From positions 1-64,000 of the forward strand of contig JAUVXJ010000005.1 in assembly GCA_030603665.1 (NCBI GenBank): a DNA stretch of 64,000 bases. Direction: 5' to 3'. Each line of letters begins with the position of its first letter. Position 1 is the stretch's first letter. The DNA comes from Chloroflexota bacterium (GTDB lineage Bacteria > Chloroflexota > Anaerolineae > UBA7937 > B3-Chlor). The notes under the pieces are model-generated. The model had not been told where the DNA came from and made no database searches. It worked only from the letters and a program-made list of their open reading frames with translations. Positions 1 to 8,104 of the stretch are shown piece after piece. Position numbers and translations under genes: made by a program.

Positions 1-733
1 GAGCGTTGAGGAACTCACTGCCGTTATCGGGATGGATTTCCAGCACCGGGAAGGGGACACGAGCCAAGATGCGGCGGAAGCCATCTTCCATGGCCCTGTA
101 ACTGCGGCCCAGCGTGGCCACCTGCTCGGCCCAGCCAGTAGCCACATCGACCATCTGGATGGTATGGACATAGTGACCGGAACTACTGATGCCACAGTGA
201 TGGACTGCGTCTACTTCGAAATGCCCTGGTTGTTGTTCGTTCCAAGGGATCCGTCTCATAGGGATCTCTCGGGCTACTCTATTGGCTTGGGCAGGGCCTT
301 TACGAGGCAGGCGGCGCTCATCTTGCCGAATGCGATTCAGGACCCGTCTCACCGTGGAGACGCTGATCCGGCTCAATTGATCCAAGAGGAGTTGTGAGAC
401 CTCGAGTTCACCATGGCGGGCCAGATGAGTGGCCATCCCGACCAGAGTGGGCTGGAGCCGTTCTGCGCAGATATAGTCAAGGCTCTCGGAGATGACCCGC
501 AACGGGTGATCAACTTCAGGACCATAAGTGCGTCCCCGCTGCCTATGGCGGGGTCTTCGCTCCAATCTACCCGACATGAGGCGGATCAGACTCTTGCGAT
601 GCAAGCCTGTCACGGCCGCCATCTCATCCAGCAAGCGCCCCCGCTCCAACTTGCTCGCTTTCAGATACCGCTTCTTGATCAGCCGCAGATACTTCCTACG
701 TTCGTCTCTCGTCATCTTCTCTTTGCTGGGCAT
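1..733 (-). CDS. DDE integrase-core transposase, N-terminal part (cut by window edge)
   Basis: The minus strand is open without a stop from an ATG at 733 to the left edge (244 codons), so only the C-terminal part is missing. The first 60 residues are basic and look like a helical DNA-binding start (MPSKEKMTRDERRKYL, then GRLLDEMAAVTG). The catalytic core begins near residue 165 with GHFEVDAVHHCG (first Asp) and reaches EIHPDNGSEF (second Asp) near the edge; the last acidic residue lies outside. The order D...HPDNG is that of integrase-core (rve) transposases of the IS481/ISNCY kind. It would cut and join the ends of its own element. Two plus-strand readings of the same DNA are shadows. Confidence 0.88.
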   Translation of the reverse strand, partial: MPSKEKMTRDERRKYLRLIKKRYLKASKLERGRLLDEMAAVTGLHRKSLIRLMSGRLERRPRHRQRGRTYGPEVDHPLRVISESLDYICAERLQPTLVGMATHLARHGELEVSQLLLDQLSRISVSTVRRVLNRIRQDERRLPRKGPAQANRVAREIPMRRIPWNEQQPGHFEVDAVHHCGISSSGHYVHTIQMVDVATGWAEQVATLGRSYRAMEDGFRRILARVPFPVLEIHPDNGSEFLNA

Positions 734-743
734 AGTCCCCTCA

Positions 744-800
744 GTAACATTATCATTTGAGTGAACTATACCACCTCGGTAACATTATAGGTGAGTGAAT
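744..800. repeat. Pair of direct repeats at the transposase end
   Basis: GTAACATTAT occurs at 744-753 and again at 779-788, exactly 35 bp apart, and each copy is followed by a related TGAGTGAA element (758-765 and 792-799). They sit just upstream of the transposase start. They probably form the end of the insertion sequence or transposase binding sites; the other end is outside the window. Confidence 0.6.
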
Positions 801-808
801 GCGTGCAC

Positions 809-837
809 TTGACGCCAACCCTGCACCGTGCTATACT
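809..837 (+). promoter_or_regulatory. Sigma-70 promoter of the carbamoylase-ubiD-lyase-hydantoinase operon
   Basis: TTGACG (809-814), a 17-nt spacer and TATACT (832-837). Transcription would start near 844, downstream of the ATG at 799, so that ATG cannot be the start of the first gene; the TTG at 907 is used instead. The promoter lies right behind the IS end repeats. Confidence 0.75.
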
Positions 838-906
838 CGCCCCAGCGCCGGGATAGCGACACCGTGTGCTGATCTGCCCCAAAGCCACTCTCGCAAGGAG
901 GCAAGG

Positions 907-2133
907 TTGATCGCTCCCCAATTGGGCGGCAAACGACTTCTCCAAGATCTGAAGTCCCTGGCCTCTATTGGAGCATCTGATGGAGGCGCCATCAATCGCG
1001 TAGCATTCAGTCCGGCGGACCAGCAGGCGAGGCGATGGGTGGAGGATCAGATGCGAGAGCTGGGCCTGGACGTGAGAACGGACCAGGCCGGAAACAGCAT
1101 CTGCTCCTATCCCGGTCAGATGCCTGAACTGCCCCCCATCGCTATGGGATCCCACACCGACACCGTGCCTGATGCCGGCCACTACGACGGTGCACTGGGG
1201 GTGGTGGCTGCAATGGCCTGTGCACGGTCATTGGCAGCTACCGGTATCCGCCTGCGCCACCCAATAGAGGTCATCAACTTCGCAGCAGAGGAAGCGACCA
1301 TGGGAGGCAGCATCGGCAGCAGGGCCATGGCTGGCTCCCTCGATCCGAAGATACTGACTAAGCCAGCGTGGGATGGCACTCTGGTAAGCGACCACCTGCG
1401 GGGAGGAGGACTGGATCCGGACACCCTGCTTCTGGCCCGCCGCGAGAAAGGCAGTCTGGCCTGCTTCCTGGAACTGCACGTCGAGCAAGGCGGGACCCTG
1501 GAGGCCTTGGGCCTACCTCTGGGCATAGTGGAGGGCATAGTGGGGCTTCGCCGCTACAAAGCCACCTTCGAGGGCCTCGCCAATCACGCTGGCACCACTC
1601 CCATGGCCGGGCGGCAGGACGCTCTTCTCATGGCCGCCCCTTTCATCATGGCCGTGCACGACACAGCGGTGGCCCATAGAATCGTGGGCACCGTGGGGAC
1701 GATCCGGGTGCTACCCGGCACGCCCAGCGTGATCCCGGGGTCAGCAGAACTGAGCGTGGAGACGAGAGGCCTCAACGAAGCTATCCTGGACGAGACCGAG
1801 GGTAGGCTCTCAGACTCGGCCAAAGAGTCAGGCGGCCAGTTCTCAGCGATATCGAAGAAACCGCCGGCCCAGTCAGATCCCCGTCTCCTCGACGCTCTGA
1901 CCTCGACATGCGAGGAACTGGGCGTGGCCTATCGGCTCATGCCCAGTGGTGCAGGCCACGATGCCCAGTGTATGGCCCACATCGCACCGCAGGCGATGCT
2001 CTTCGTGCCCAGTCGAGGGGGAATAAGCCACTCTCCTGATGAGTACACCGACCCCGAGAGCTGTGTGACCGGCGCCCGGGTGCTATTGAACGCCGTGCTC
2101 AAGATCGATACCATTCTTCACATGGAGGGATGA
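907..2133 (+). CDS. M20-family N-carbamoyl-L-amino-acid hydrolase / allantoate amidohydrolase
   Basis: A 408-residue metalloamidase of the hydantoinase/carbamoylase group, which removes the carbamoyl group from N-carbamoyl amino acids (or ureido acids) as NH3 and CO2. Metal-site motifs are in order: GSHTDTV, DGALGV, NFAAEEATMGGS, ELHVEQGG, then NHAGTTPM in the lid and GAGHDAQ and SHSPDEY near the C-terminus. The start is a TTG at 907, five bases behind AAGGAGG (895-901) and downstream of the promoter. It is first in an operon with ubiD, an ammonia-lyase and a hydantoinase, the natural upstream partner in hydantoin breakdown. The exact substrate cannot be read from sequence. Confidence 0.85.
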   Translation: MIAPQLGGKRLLQDLKSLASIGASDGGAINRVAFSPADQQARRWVEDQMRELGLDVRTDQAGNSICSYPGQMPELPPIAMGSHTDTVPDAGHYDGALGVVAAMACARSLAATGIRLRHPIEVINFAAEEATMGGSIGSRAMAGSLDPKILTKPAWDGTLVSDHLRGGGLDPDTLLLARREKGSLACFLELHVEQGGTLEALGLPLGIVEGIVGLRRYKATFEGLANHAGTTPMAGRQDALLMAAPFIMAVHDTAVAHRIVGTVGTIRVLPGTPSVIPGSAELSVETRGLNEAILDETEGRLSDSAKESGGQFSAISKKPPAQSDPRLLDALTSTCEELGVAYRLMPSGAGHDAQCMAHIAPQAMLFVPSRGGISHSPDEYTDPESCVTGARVLLNAVLKIDTILHMEG

Positions 2134-2203
2134 AGCTAAGCTGTTCCTCCGCCTTCCGGATTTGGGCCTCCATGGGCCAACAGACGCTTTCATCAGAAGA
2201 GTC

Positions 2204-3562
2204 ATGGAACAAAGCCTTCGAAGCACACTGCGGGATTGGGAAAGAATCGGTGATCTACACTTCGTCGACCGACCGGTAGACCCGCGCTACGAACTAGGCG
2301 CCGTGCTCTCTCTGAGGAAACACGGGCCGGCGCAGTTCTTCCGCCAGGTCAAAGGCTATGACATGCCCGTGGTCGGCAACGTACTCAACACCAGAGAGAA
2401 GATCGCCCGCGGGCTCGGTCTGGAAAGCTCGGAGTTGCAGCGCGCCTGCATTGCTGCCCTTGGCCACGGCATCGAGCCCGCGGTAGTGACCGAGGGCCCG
2501 GTCCAAGAAGCGGTCCGCCAGGGCCAGGTGGACATCCCCGCATTGCTTCCGGTGCCCACCTGGTTTGAGCGCGAGCGCGGACCGTACATCACGGCCGGCG
2601 TCATCGTGGCCAAAGACCCAGAATCGGGCAAACGCAACGTATCTATCGCCCGACTGCGGGTGGAGGGCGGAAATCGGGTCCTGGCCGGGATCGCACCAAA
2701 TCACCACCTCAGTGAGTTGTTGCGCCGGGCCCAGGCCCGCGGCCACCACTTGGAGATCGCCGTGGCCATCGGCAACCACCCTGCTGTGCTTATCGCCTCG
2801 CAGATGTACGTGGAGTTGGGCCATGACGAGTACCAGGTTGCCGGCGCCCTCCTGGCTGAGCCTCTGCGCCTGGTGCGTTGCCGAACCGTGGACCTGGAAG
2901 TGCCCGCCGAAGCCGAAATCGTCCTCGAAGGCACGCTCGATCCCAACGAGACCCTGGAGGAGGGACCTGTGTCCGAGTTTCCAGGCTTGTATGTCAACTA
3001 TGGGCCGGGACACATGGGGCGGGTCAGCGCCATCACCCGTCGTCAGGATGCGGTGTTCCAGGCCATTCTGCCGGGGTACGCTCCGGAGCATTGCCTTCTA
3101 GGCGGGGTGGCCATTGGCGCCACGACCTGCCGCGCATTACGGCACTTGATGCCCAACGTCGAGCGGGTCCTCATCACAGATGGCGGTATGGGCCGGCTGC
3201 ATGCCATCATCACCCTACACAACCCTCAATCTGGCCAGGGCAAGCGCGCCATCACGCTGGCCATGGGCCAGGTGAATCTGCTGAAGCTCGTCATCGTCGT
3301 AGATGACGATATAGACCCTGAGGACTGGACTCAGGTGGAATGGGCCCTGGCAACGCGCATGCGCTCCGAACGGGACATCGTGATCATCCCAGGAGCGAGC
3401 GCGGATCGCTGTGAGCCTCTTGAGGAGAACCAGACCGTGACCAAGGTAGGCATAGTGGCCACCACCCGGCCAAGGGATGTAGAACCAGGGGGTCGATTCG
3501 AGCTGGCGCGCGCGCCCCACGACGTTCTGGAACGCGTGCGACGGGAGCTTGACACGTACTGA
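2204..3562 (+). CDS. UbiD-family prenylated-FMN decarboxylase
   Basis: UbiD enzymes use prenylated FMN to (de)carboxylate alpha,beta-unsaturated or aromatic acids reversibly. The catalytic triad of the family is visible: Arg in NVSIARLRVEGG, and two Glu in EEGPVSEFPG. The following IAPNHHLSELLRRA and HPAVLIAS blocks are also typical. The ATG at 2204, behind AGAAGAG, gives 452 residues; the frame is open further upstream, with an alternative TTG at 2162. No UbiX flavin prenyltransferase is in the window, so the cofactor must come from elsewhere. The next gene makes an aryl-acrylate type product, exactly the class of acid that UbiD enzymes such as Fdc1 take, so the pairing is suggestive. Confidence 0.88.
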   Translation: MEQSLRSTLRDWERIGDLHFVDRPVDPRYELGAVLSLRKHGPAQFFRQVKGYDMPVVGNVLNTREKIARGLGLESSELQRACIAALGHGIEPAVVTEGPVQEAVRQGQVDIPALLPVPTWFERERGPYITAGVIVAKDPESGKRNVSIARLRVEGGNRVLAGIAPNHHLSELLRRAQARGHHLEIAVAIGNHPAVLIASQMYVELGHDEYQVAGALLAEPLRLVRCRTVDLEVPAEAEIVLEGTLDPNETLEEGPVSEFPGLYVNYGPGHMGRVSAITRRQDAVFQAILPGYAPEHCLLGGVAIGATTCRALRHLMPNVERVLITDGGMGRLHAIITLHNPQSGQGKRAITLAMGQVNLLKLVIVVDDDIDPEDWTQVEWALATRMRSERDIVIIPGASADRCEPLEENQTVTKVGIVATTRPRDVEPGGRFELARAPHDVLERVRRELDTY

Positions 3563-3587
3563 ACATGTCTCGTCAGGAGAGAAGAGG

Positions 3588-5216
3588 ATGAGTCTTGAGC
3601 TGGATGGAAAGAGCCTTACGGCCCCTGAGGTAGTCTCGGTGGCAACGTCCCGGGAGGGCCAGTGGCCTGAGGTGCATCTGTCGACGCAGTCTCGCACCAT
3701 GCTGGCGAAAGCGCGCCGCTACGTCGAGGATCACTGGCTGAAGCCGGATGCGCCTCCCATCTACGGCTTCAACACCGGCGTCGGCAAGTTGAAGGACTCG
3801 GCGATTCCACTGGAGCAGATCGATCTCTTCCAGGAGATGCTGATCAACTCTCATAGCTCCGGGATTGGCAAGCCGTTGCCGATGGATGTCGTGAGGGCCA
3901 CCCTCCTGCTCAGGGCCAACACCTTTGCGCGAGGTTGCTCAGGTATACGCCCCGAGGTCGTGGACCGCCTGTTGGCGATGCTCAATACTGGTGTGCATCC
4001 TGTGATTCCCGAACTCGGCTCCGTCGGGGCCAGCGGTGATCTGGCTCCCCTGGCTCATCTGGCTGGTGTCCTCGTTGGCCACCTCCAGGCTGAGGCCCTC
4101 TATCGAGGGGAGCGCATGCCAGCAGCAGACGCCCTGGACAGAGCCAGGATCGACCCGGTGCGGTTCAAACTGGAAGCCAAAGAGGGTCTCGCCCTGATCA
4201 ACGGCAGCACTGTTTCGCTGGGCATCGCCATACTGGCTGCACACGAGGCGCGTCGAACACTTGCTAACGCCGAAATCGCTCTGTCCCTGAGCCTGGAAGC
4301 CATGCGCGGTGAACTGGCCGCGTTCGACGCTCGCATCCAGGCTGCACGGCCGCACCCCGGCCAAGAGGAGACGGCAGCTATCGTGCGGCGTATCACAGGA
4401 GGTAGCCAACGCTGCGCCGAATCAGCACGTCAGGTAGCCCTCCCAGACGAGGGCCGCCTACCAGCACAAACCATTTCTGCGCGTGTGCAAGACGCCTACT
4501 CTCTTCGGTGCGCACCCCAGGTGCATGGCCCCGTGCGCGACGCCCTGGAGTACGTGGACCGGACTCTGGCTACAGAGATCAACTCCTCCACGGACAACCC
4601 ACTCGTGTTTGAGAACGACCAAGGGTATGAGGTCCTGAGTGGTGGCAACTTCCACGGCCAGTATCTGGCCCAGGTCATGGACTTACTGGCTATGGCGATC
4701 ACCGACTTGGGCAGCATCAGCGAGCGGCGAACCTACCGTATGCTCGATCCGACGATGAGCTACGGCCTACCCAGCAATCTGGTGGCACATCTCCCGGGAC
4801 TCAACACCGGCTACTCCATCGCTCATTGTTCCATGGCCGCGCTGGTAGCAGAGAACAAGACGCTCTCTGCGCCAGCTAGTGTGGACTCCATACCTACCAA
4901 GAGCAACCAGGAAGACCATGTCAGCAACAGCACCTGGTCTGCGCGAAAGGCGCGCACTGTAGTTGACAACGTGCAGCAGATCATTGCCACGGAAATGCTC
5001 GTCGCAGCACAGGCCATCAGCATTACAGAGCGGTGGCTGGGACGATTCGCTCTGGGCGAGGGCTCTGCCGCTGCACACGAGGCCATTCGTGATCGCATCC
5101 CGCCCGCACTGAAGAGCGACCGTTGGCTTCACGCGGACCTGCTTTCTGCCCTCGATCTGGTGCGCAGCGGTGCTGTCCTGAACGCCGTCGAGGACGTCGT
5201 CGGGCCGATCCACTAG
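3588..5216 (+). CDS. hutH: MIO-type ammonia-lyase of the histidine ammonia-lyase (HAL/PAL) family
   Basis: The enzyme eliminates ammonia from histidine or a related amino acid to give a trans-acrylate (urocanate from His). The Ala-Ser-Gly triad that forms the MIO cofactor is at about 148-150 (GSVGASGDLAPLAHLAG). The catalytic Tyr is in PIYGFNTGVG, and QDAYSLR, STDNPLVF, SGGNFHGQ, ENKTLSAPASVDS and NQEDHVSNS follow. The selectivity pair is Ser-His (INSHSSGIG), as in histidine lyases rather than tyrosine or phenylalanine lyases. I prefer the ATG at 3588 (542 residues, CAGGAG upstream) over the TTG at 3549 that overlaps ubiD. No hutU or hutI is near, so it is not an ordinary hut operon; a modified-histidine (ergothioneine-like) substrate is possible. 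Confidence 0.85.
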   Translation: MSLELDGKSLTAPEVVSVATSREGQWPEVHLSTQSRTMLAKARRYVEDHWLKPDAPPIYGFNTGVGKLKDSAIPLEQIDLFQEMLINSHSSGIGKPLPMDVVRATLLLRANTFARGCSGIRPEVVDRLLAMLNTGVHPVIPELGSVGASGDLAPLAHLAGVLVGHLQAEALYRGERMPAADALDRARIDPVRFKLEAKEGLALINGSTVSLGIAILAAHEARRTLANAEIALSLSLEAMRGELAAFDARIQAARPHPGQEETAAIVRRITGGSQRCAESARQVALPDEGRLPAQTISARVQDAYSLRCAPQVHGPVRDALEYVDRTLATEINSSTDNPLVFENDQGYEVLSGGNFHGQYLAQVMDLLAMAITDLGSISERRTYRMLDPTMSYGLPSNLVAHLPGLNTGYSIAHCSMAALVAENKTLSAPASVDSIPTKSNQEDHVSNSTWSARKARTVVDNVQQIIATEMLVAAQAISITERWLGRFALGEGSAAAHEAIRDRIPPALKSDRWLHADLLSALDLVRSGAVLNAVEDVVGPIH

Positions 5217-5353
5217 AGGCGCACAGGACTCAACCATACTAGCTCGTCGCCGCGGAGTGGAAGAAGGCACCGGTCATGGCCTTGTCGCTTGCCCACTATG
5301 TGATCGCAACGAAGCAGCGTCATGTTGGGACCACAGTCGGAGGAGGGATTCAC

Positions 5354-6727
5354 GTGGACCTGGCGATAACTGGCGGAGAGGTCGTCACCGAGCGCGGTCG
5401 TTTGCGCGCCGATGTGGGCATCGCAGAGGGACGAATCGCAGCGGTGGTGGCCCCTGGCCATCTCGGAGAGGCCGGCGAGACAATCGATGCCACCGCTATG
5501 CTGGTCCTCCCGGGAGGAGTTGACGCCCACTTCCACAGTCGCACCCCAGCGCACCCAGAACGCGGGGACTTCTACACGGAGACGCAGGCGGCAGCCGCAG
5601 GTGGGGTCACCACTGTGCTCGAGATGCCCATCTCCAACCCGGGCTGCGCGACCCCCGAGACCTTCCGCAACCGCCGCCGCCTGATCGAAGAGCAAGCCAT
5701 CATAGACGTCGCCCTCTATGGAGCTCCGGGGACTCTCAACCGGGCGGACGTGCATGGTATGGTCGAAGAAGGGGCCATCGCCTTCAAGATCTTCATGCAT
5801 CGCCCTGTCTTGGGCCGCGAAGACGAATTCATCGGCATTTGCCTCACCGAAGACGAGGAACTATACGAGACGCTCGCTTTGGTGAAGGAAACCGGAAAAC
5901 GCCTGGTCGTGCACTGCGAGAGCGATTCCATGCTGGAGGCAGGCCTGGCGCGCATCCAGGCAGAGGCGCGTAGCGACCTCCAGGCTCACATGGACTCCCG
6001 GCCACCCATTGTGGAAGCCGTCGCCGTCGCCAGCCTCCTCACCATGGCAGAAGACCTCCAGACATCTGTGCACGTGGCCCATGTAAGCTCGGCCCAGGCG
6101 CTCCAGGTCATTCGCCGCTATCAGCGGGATGGTGTAGACGTCTCCGCAGAGACTTGCCCCCACTATCTCTTCTTCACAGAAGAGGACTACCTGCGCCTCG
6201 GTCCGTACGCCAAGTACAATCCCCCCATTCGCAGCGCTCACGACCAGCAAGCCCTATGGCAAGCGCTCGCTGATGGCAGCATCACCATCGTCACCAGCGA
6301 CCATGGAACATACCTCGTGGAAGAGAAGGAGCGAAATCGGGACCAACCGTGGCTGATCCCCTCTGGCGGTCCCGGCGTCCAGACTCTGCTGCCCATGATG
6401 ATGACCGCCGCCCTCCAGGGCCGCCTCTCGGTGGAACAGGTGGTGGGCTTGGTCAGTGCGGAGCCAGCCCGCCTGTTTGGTTTGTGCGGGCGCAAAGGCA
6501 CCATCGCGCCAGGCGCTGACGCCGACATATGCATCTACGATCCGCGTCCCGAGATCCTGATGACTCGGGACCGGATGTTCAGCAAAGCAAGAGATGTGAA
6601 CAGGCTCTACGCGGACATACCCCTCAAAGGGGCGGTGGTGGTCACAATCTCCGCTGGCCGCATCGTCTTCAGGCAAGGCCAGATCCTCGAAGAGCGGGGG
6701 AGCGGCCGCTTCATCGCGCCAGCCTGA
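5354..6727 (+). CDS. Hydantoinase / dihydropyrimidinase / allantoinase-type cyclic amidohydrolase
   Basis: A 457-residue amidohydrolase that opens a cyclic ureide ring (hydantoin, dihydropyrimidine or allantoin) to an N-carbamoyl acid, which the first gene of the operon would then hydrolyse. Binuclear metal ligands are visible: HFH in GGVDAHFHSR, the carbamylated Lys in AIAFKIFMH, His in VVHCESD, His in HVAHVSS and Asp in VTSDHGTY. The start is GTG 5354 behind GGAGGAGGG; an in-frame ATG at 5276 has no ribosome site and would add an atypical N-terminus. Last gene of the operon. Confidence 0.85.
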   Translation: MDLAITGGEVVTERGRLRADVGIAEGRIAAVVAPGHLGEAGETIDATAMLVLPGGVDAHFHSRTPAHPERGDFYTETQAAAAGGVTTVLEMPISNPGCATPETFRNRRRLIEEQAIIDVALYGAPGTLNRADVHGMVEEGAIAFKIFMHRPVLGREDEFIGICLTEDEELYETLALVKETGKRLVVHCESDSMLEAGLARIQAEARSDLQAHMDSRPPIVEAVAVASLLTMAEDLQTSVHVAHVSSAQALQVIRRYQRDGVDVSAETCPHYLFFTEEDYLRLGPYAKYNPPIRSAHDQQALWQALADGSITIVTSDHGTYLVEEKERNRDQPWLIPSGGPGVQTLLPMMMTAALQGRLSVEQVVGLVSAEPARLFGLCGRKGTIAPGADADICIYDPRPEILMTRDRMFSKARDVNRLYADIPLKGAVVVTISAGRIVFRQGQILEERGSGRFIAPA

Positions 6728-6787
6728 CATGGTGACGTCGAGGAAGTCTCCTGACCTTGCCGTGCCGATGACGGAGAGCAGAGACGG

Positions 6788-8026
6788 ATGAACACACTGT
6801 CACACGGAGACGTGGTCGAACGCATAGCATCGGTCACAGCTAGCCGACCGCTTGCATCAGCCGTGCAGAGGTCGGTTGCTGCGGCAATCAGGTGCCCTTC
6901 TATTCGTCTTGTTGCCGATGGGACCGTCTGGGACGTATTCGAGACATCGCTGAACGCCGCTATACGGGACATCGCGGAACATCCACTAGGTAAGCTCTTT
7001 CGGCGCCTGATAAGATACGGCCCCCATGACCCAGACTTCCCTCAATCTCTGGTCAGTGACAATGAGACGACTCTCTCTGATCCTGAGTGTGCTTCGGCCC
7101 TTCAGTTCATCTTTTCCCATATGGTCAACCGATTCAAAGGTGAACTGTCTGAACTTCTCGCCATGGAACCCTGCACCGAGCTTGTCCATCTGTTGCGGCA
7201 GGAGGGGGATATACCTGCGGGAGCCACTCTGTACTGGGGTGACACGGTTGAAGAGCGTCGCAGAATCAGCAAGACAGGTCAAGGAGATGGTATGCGGTGG
7301 GGCAGCTTCACAAAGGGAGCTGACGGATTGATCGTGGAGCACATGCCAACCCCACGAGAGGAATTGGGAGTTTCGCTTGGGATACATGGGATTGTCGAAG
7401 TCAAGTCCATGCCGCTACCCAAGAAACGAGTGCTTGTTCAGATCAAGAATCACATGACTAGACTGGGCGGAGGGGTCAGACTGGCAGGGCAGGAGTTTCT
7501 TCGTGATGACATACGTATCAACAGTACGAGCGTGATTCGTATCATGGCATTGCCTTCTACCTGGAAGCTGAGTCGGGAATGGCGTAGAGAGGAGGGGGAA
7601 AGAGCAATAACGTTTCCGGAGCCCCCTGAGCCACCAGTCGAAACACGGATAGAGAAGATAGAACCCAATCTATGGAGAATCACACTTGCTTGGTCGAAGG
7701 AATCACTTGAACAAGCAGCCTATGAAATGACCTTTGGATATATGGCTCAAGTGGGGAGGCACGTATTCGCTGGAGAAGCCATGCCGAAAGAGTGGGAAGA
7801 CATGACGCCGGACGAAGCCGGACGCAATGCCATCAAAATGATGCTTTACTACATTCCTCTTCGCCCTATCTCCAAGCATCACGTGCGGCTTGCCACCAAA
7901 CTGTACAATATCTACTCTTTCGGCTATCCACTTGGAGCCGATAGCAGACAAATGCTGTGGCCAGAGGATTTTCCTGACGAGTATCTCGGTGCAGCAAGGA
8001 CAATCGACTTGACAGCGCGCTCGTGA
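6788..8026 (+). CDS. Uncharacterised protein with PD-(D/E)XK nuclease-like core (cassette gene 1)
   Basis: 412 residues, not recognised as a named family. The centre has a restriction-enzyme-like pattern: an Asp in GADGLIV (D179), then IVEVKS (E204, K206), then LVQIKNH (Q218, K220), with a preceding acidic helix FKGELSELL. This spacing is typical of the PD-(D/E)XK fold. The rest is mixed alpha/beta with no membrane segment. The start ATG follows GGAGAGCAGAGACGG. It is 78 bp upstream of a second nuclease-like gene on the same strand. Its base composition looks more A/T-rich than the metabolic operon before it, suggesting acquisition. DNA cleavage or binding is inferred only from the motif. Confidence 0.7.
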   Translation: MNTLSHGDVVERIASVTASRPLASAVQRSVAAAIRCPSIRLVADGTVWDVFETSLNAAIRDIAEHPLGKLFRRLIRYGPHDPDFPQSLVSDNETTLSDPECASALQFIFSHMVNRFKGELSELLAMEPCTELVHLLRQEGDIPAGATLYWGDTVEERRRISKTGQGDGMRWGSFTKGADGLIVEHMPTPREELGVSLGIHGIVEVKSMPLPKKRVLVQIKNHMTRLGGGVRLAGQEFLRDDIRINSTSVIRIMALPSTWKLSREWRREEGERAITFPEPPEPPVETRIEKIEPNLWRITLAWSKESLEQAAYEMTFGYMAQVGRHVFAGEAMPKEWEDMTPDEAGRNAIKMMLYYIPLRPISKHHVRLATKLYNIYSFGYPLGADSRQMLWPEDFPDEYLGAARTIDLTARS

Positions 8027-8104
8027 GGGCGGCCGCGCGGCACGTCTGATACGTCCTGGGCAGACAACTCTCGGCCGACGAGCAGAGACTGCGAGGTATG
8101 AACA

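Noticed and set aside
32..760. Two plus-strand open readings over the transposase
   Set aside because: The minus strand reads a complete DDE transposase core through the same DNA; the plus frames have no family features.
3588..5216. Tyrosine or phenylalanine ammonia-lyase reading
   Set aside because: The selectivity pair is Ser-His as in histidine lyases, not His-Leu or Phe-Leu as in TAL/PAL; the final substrate remains open.
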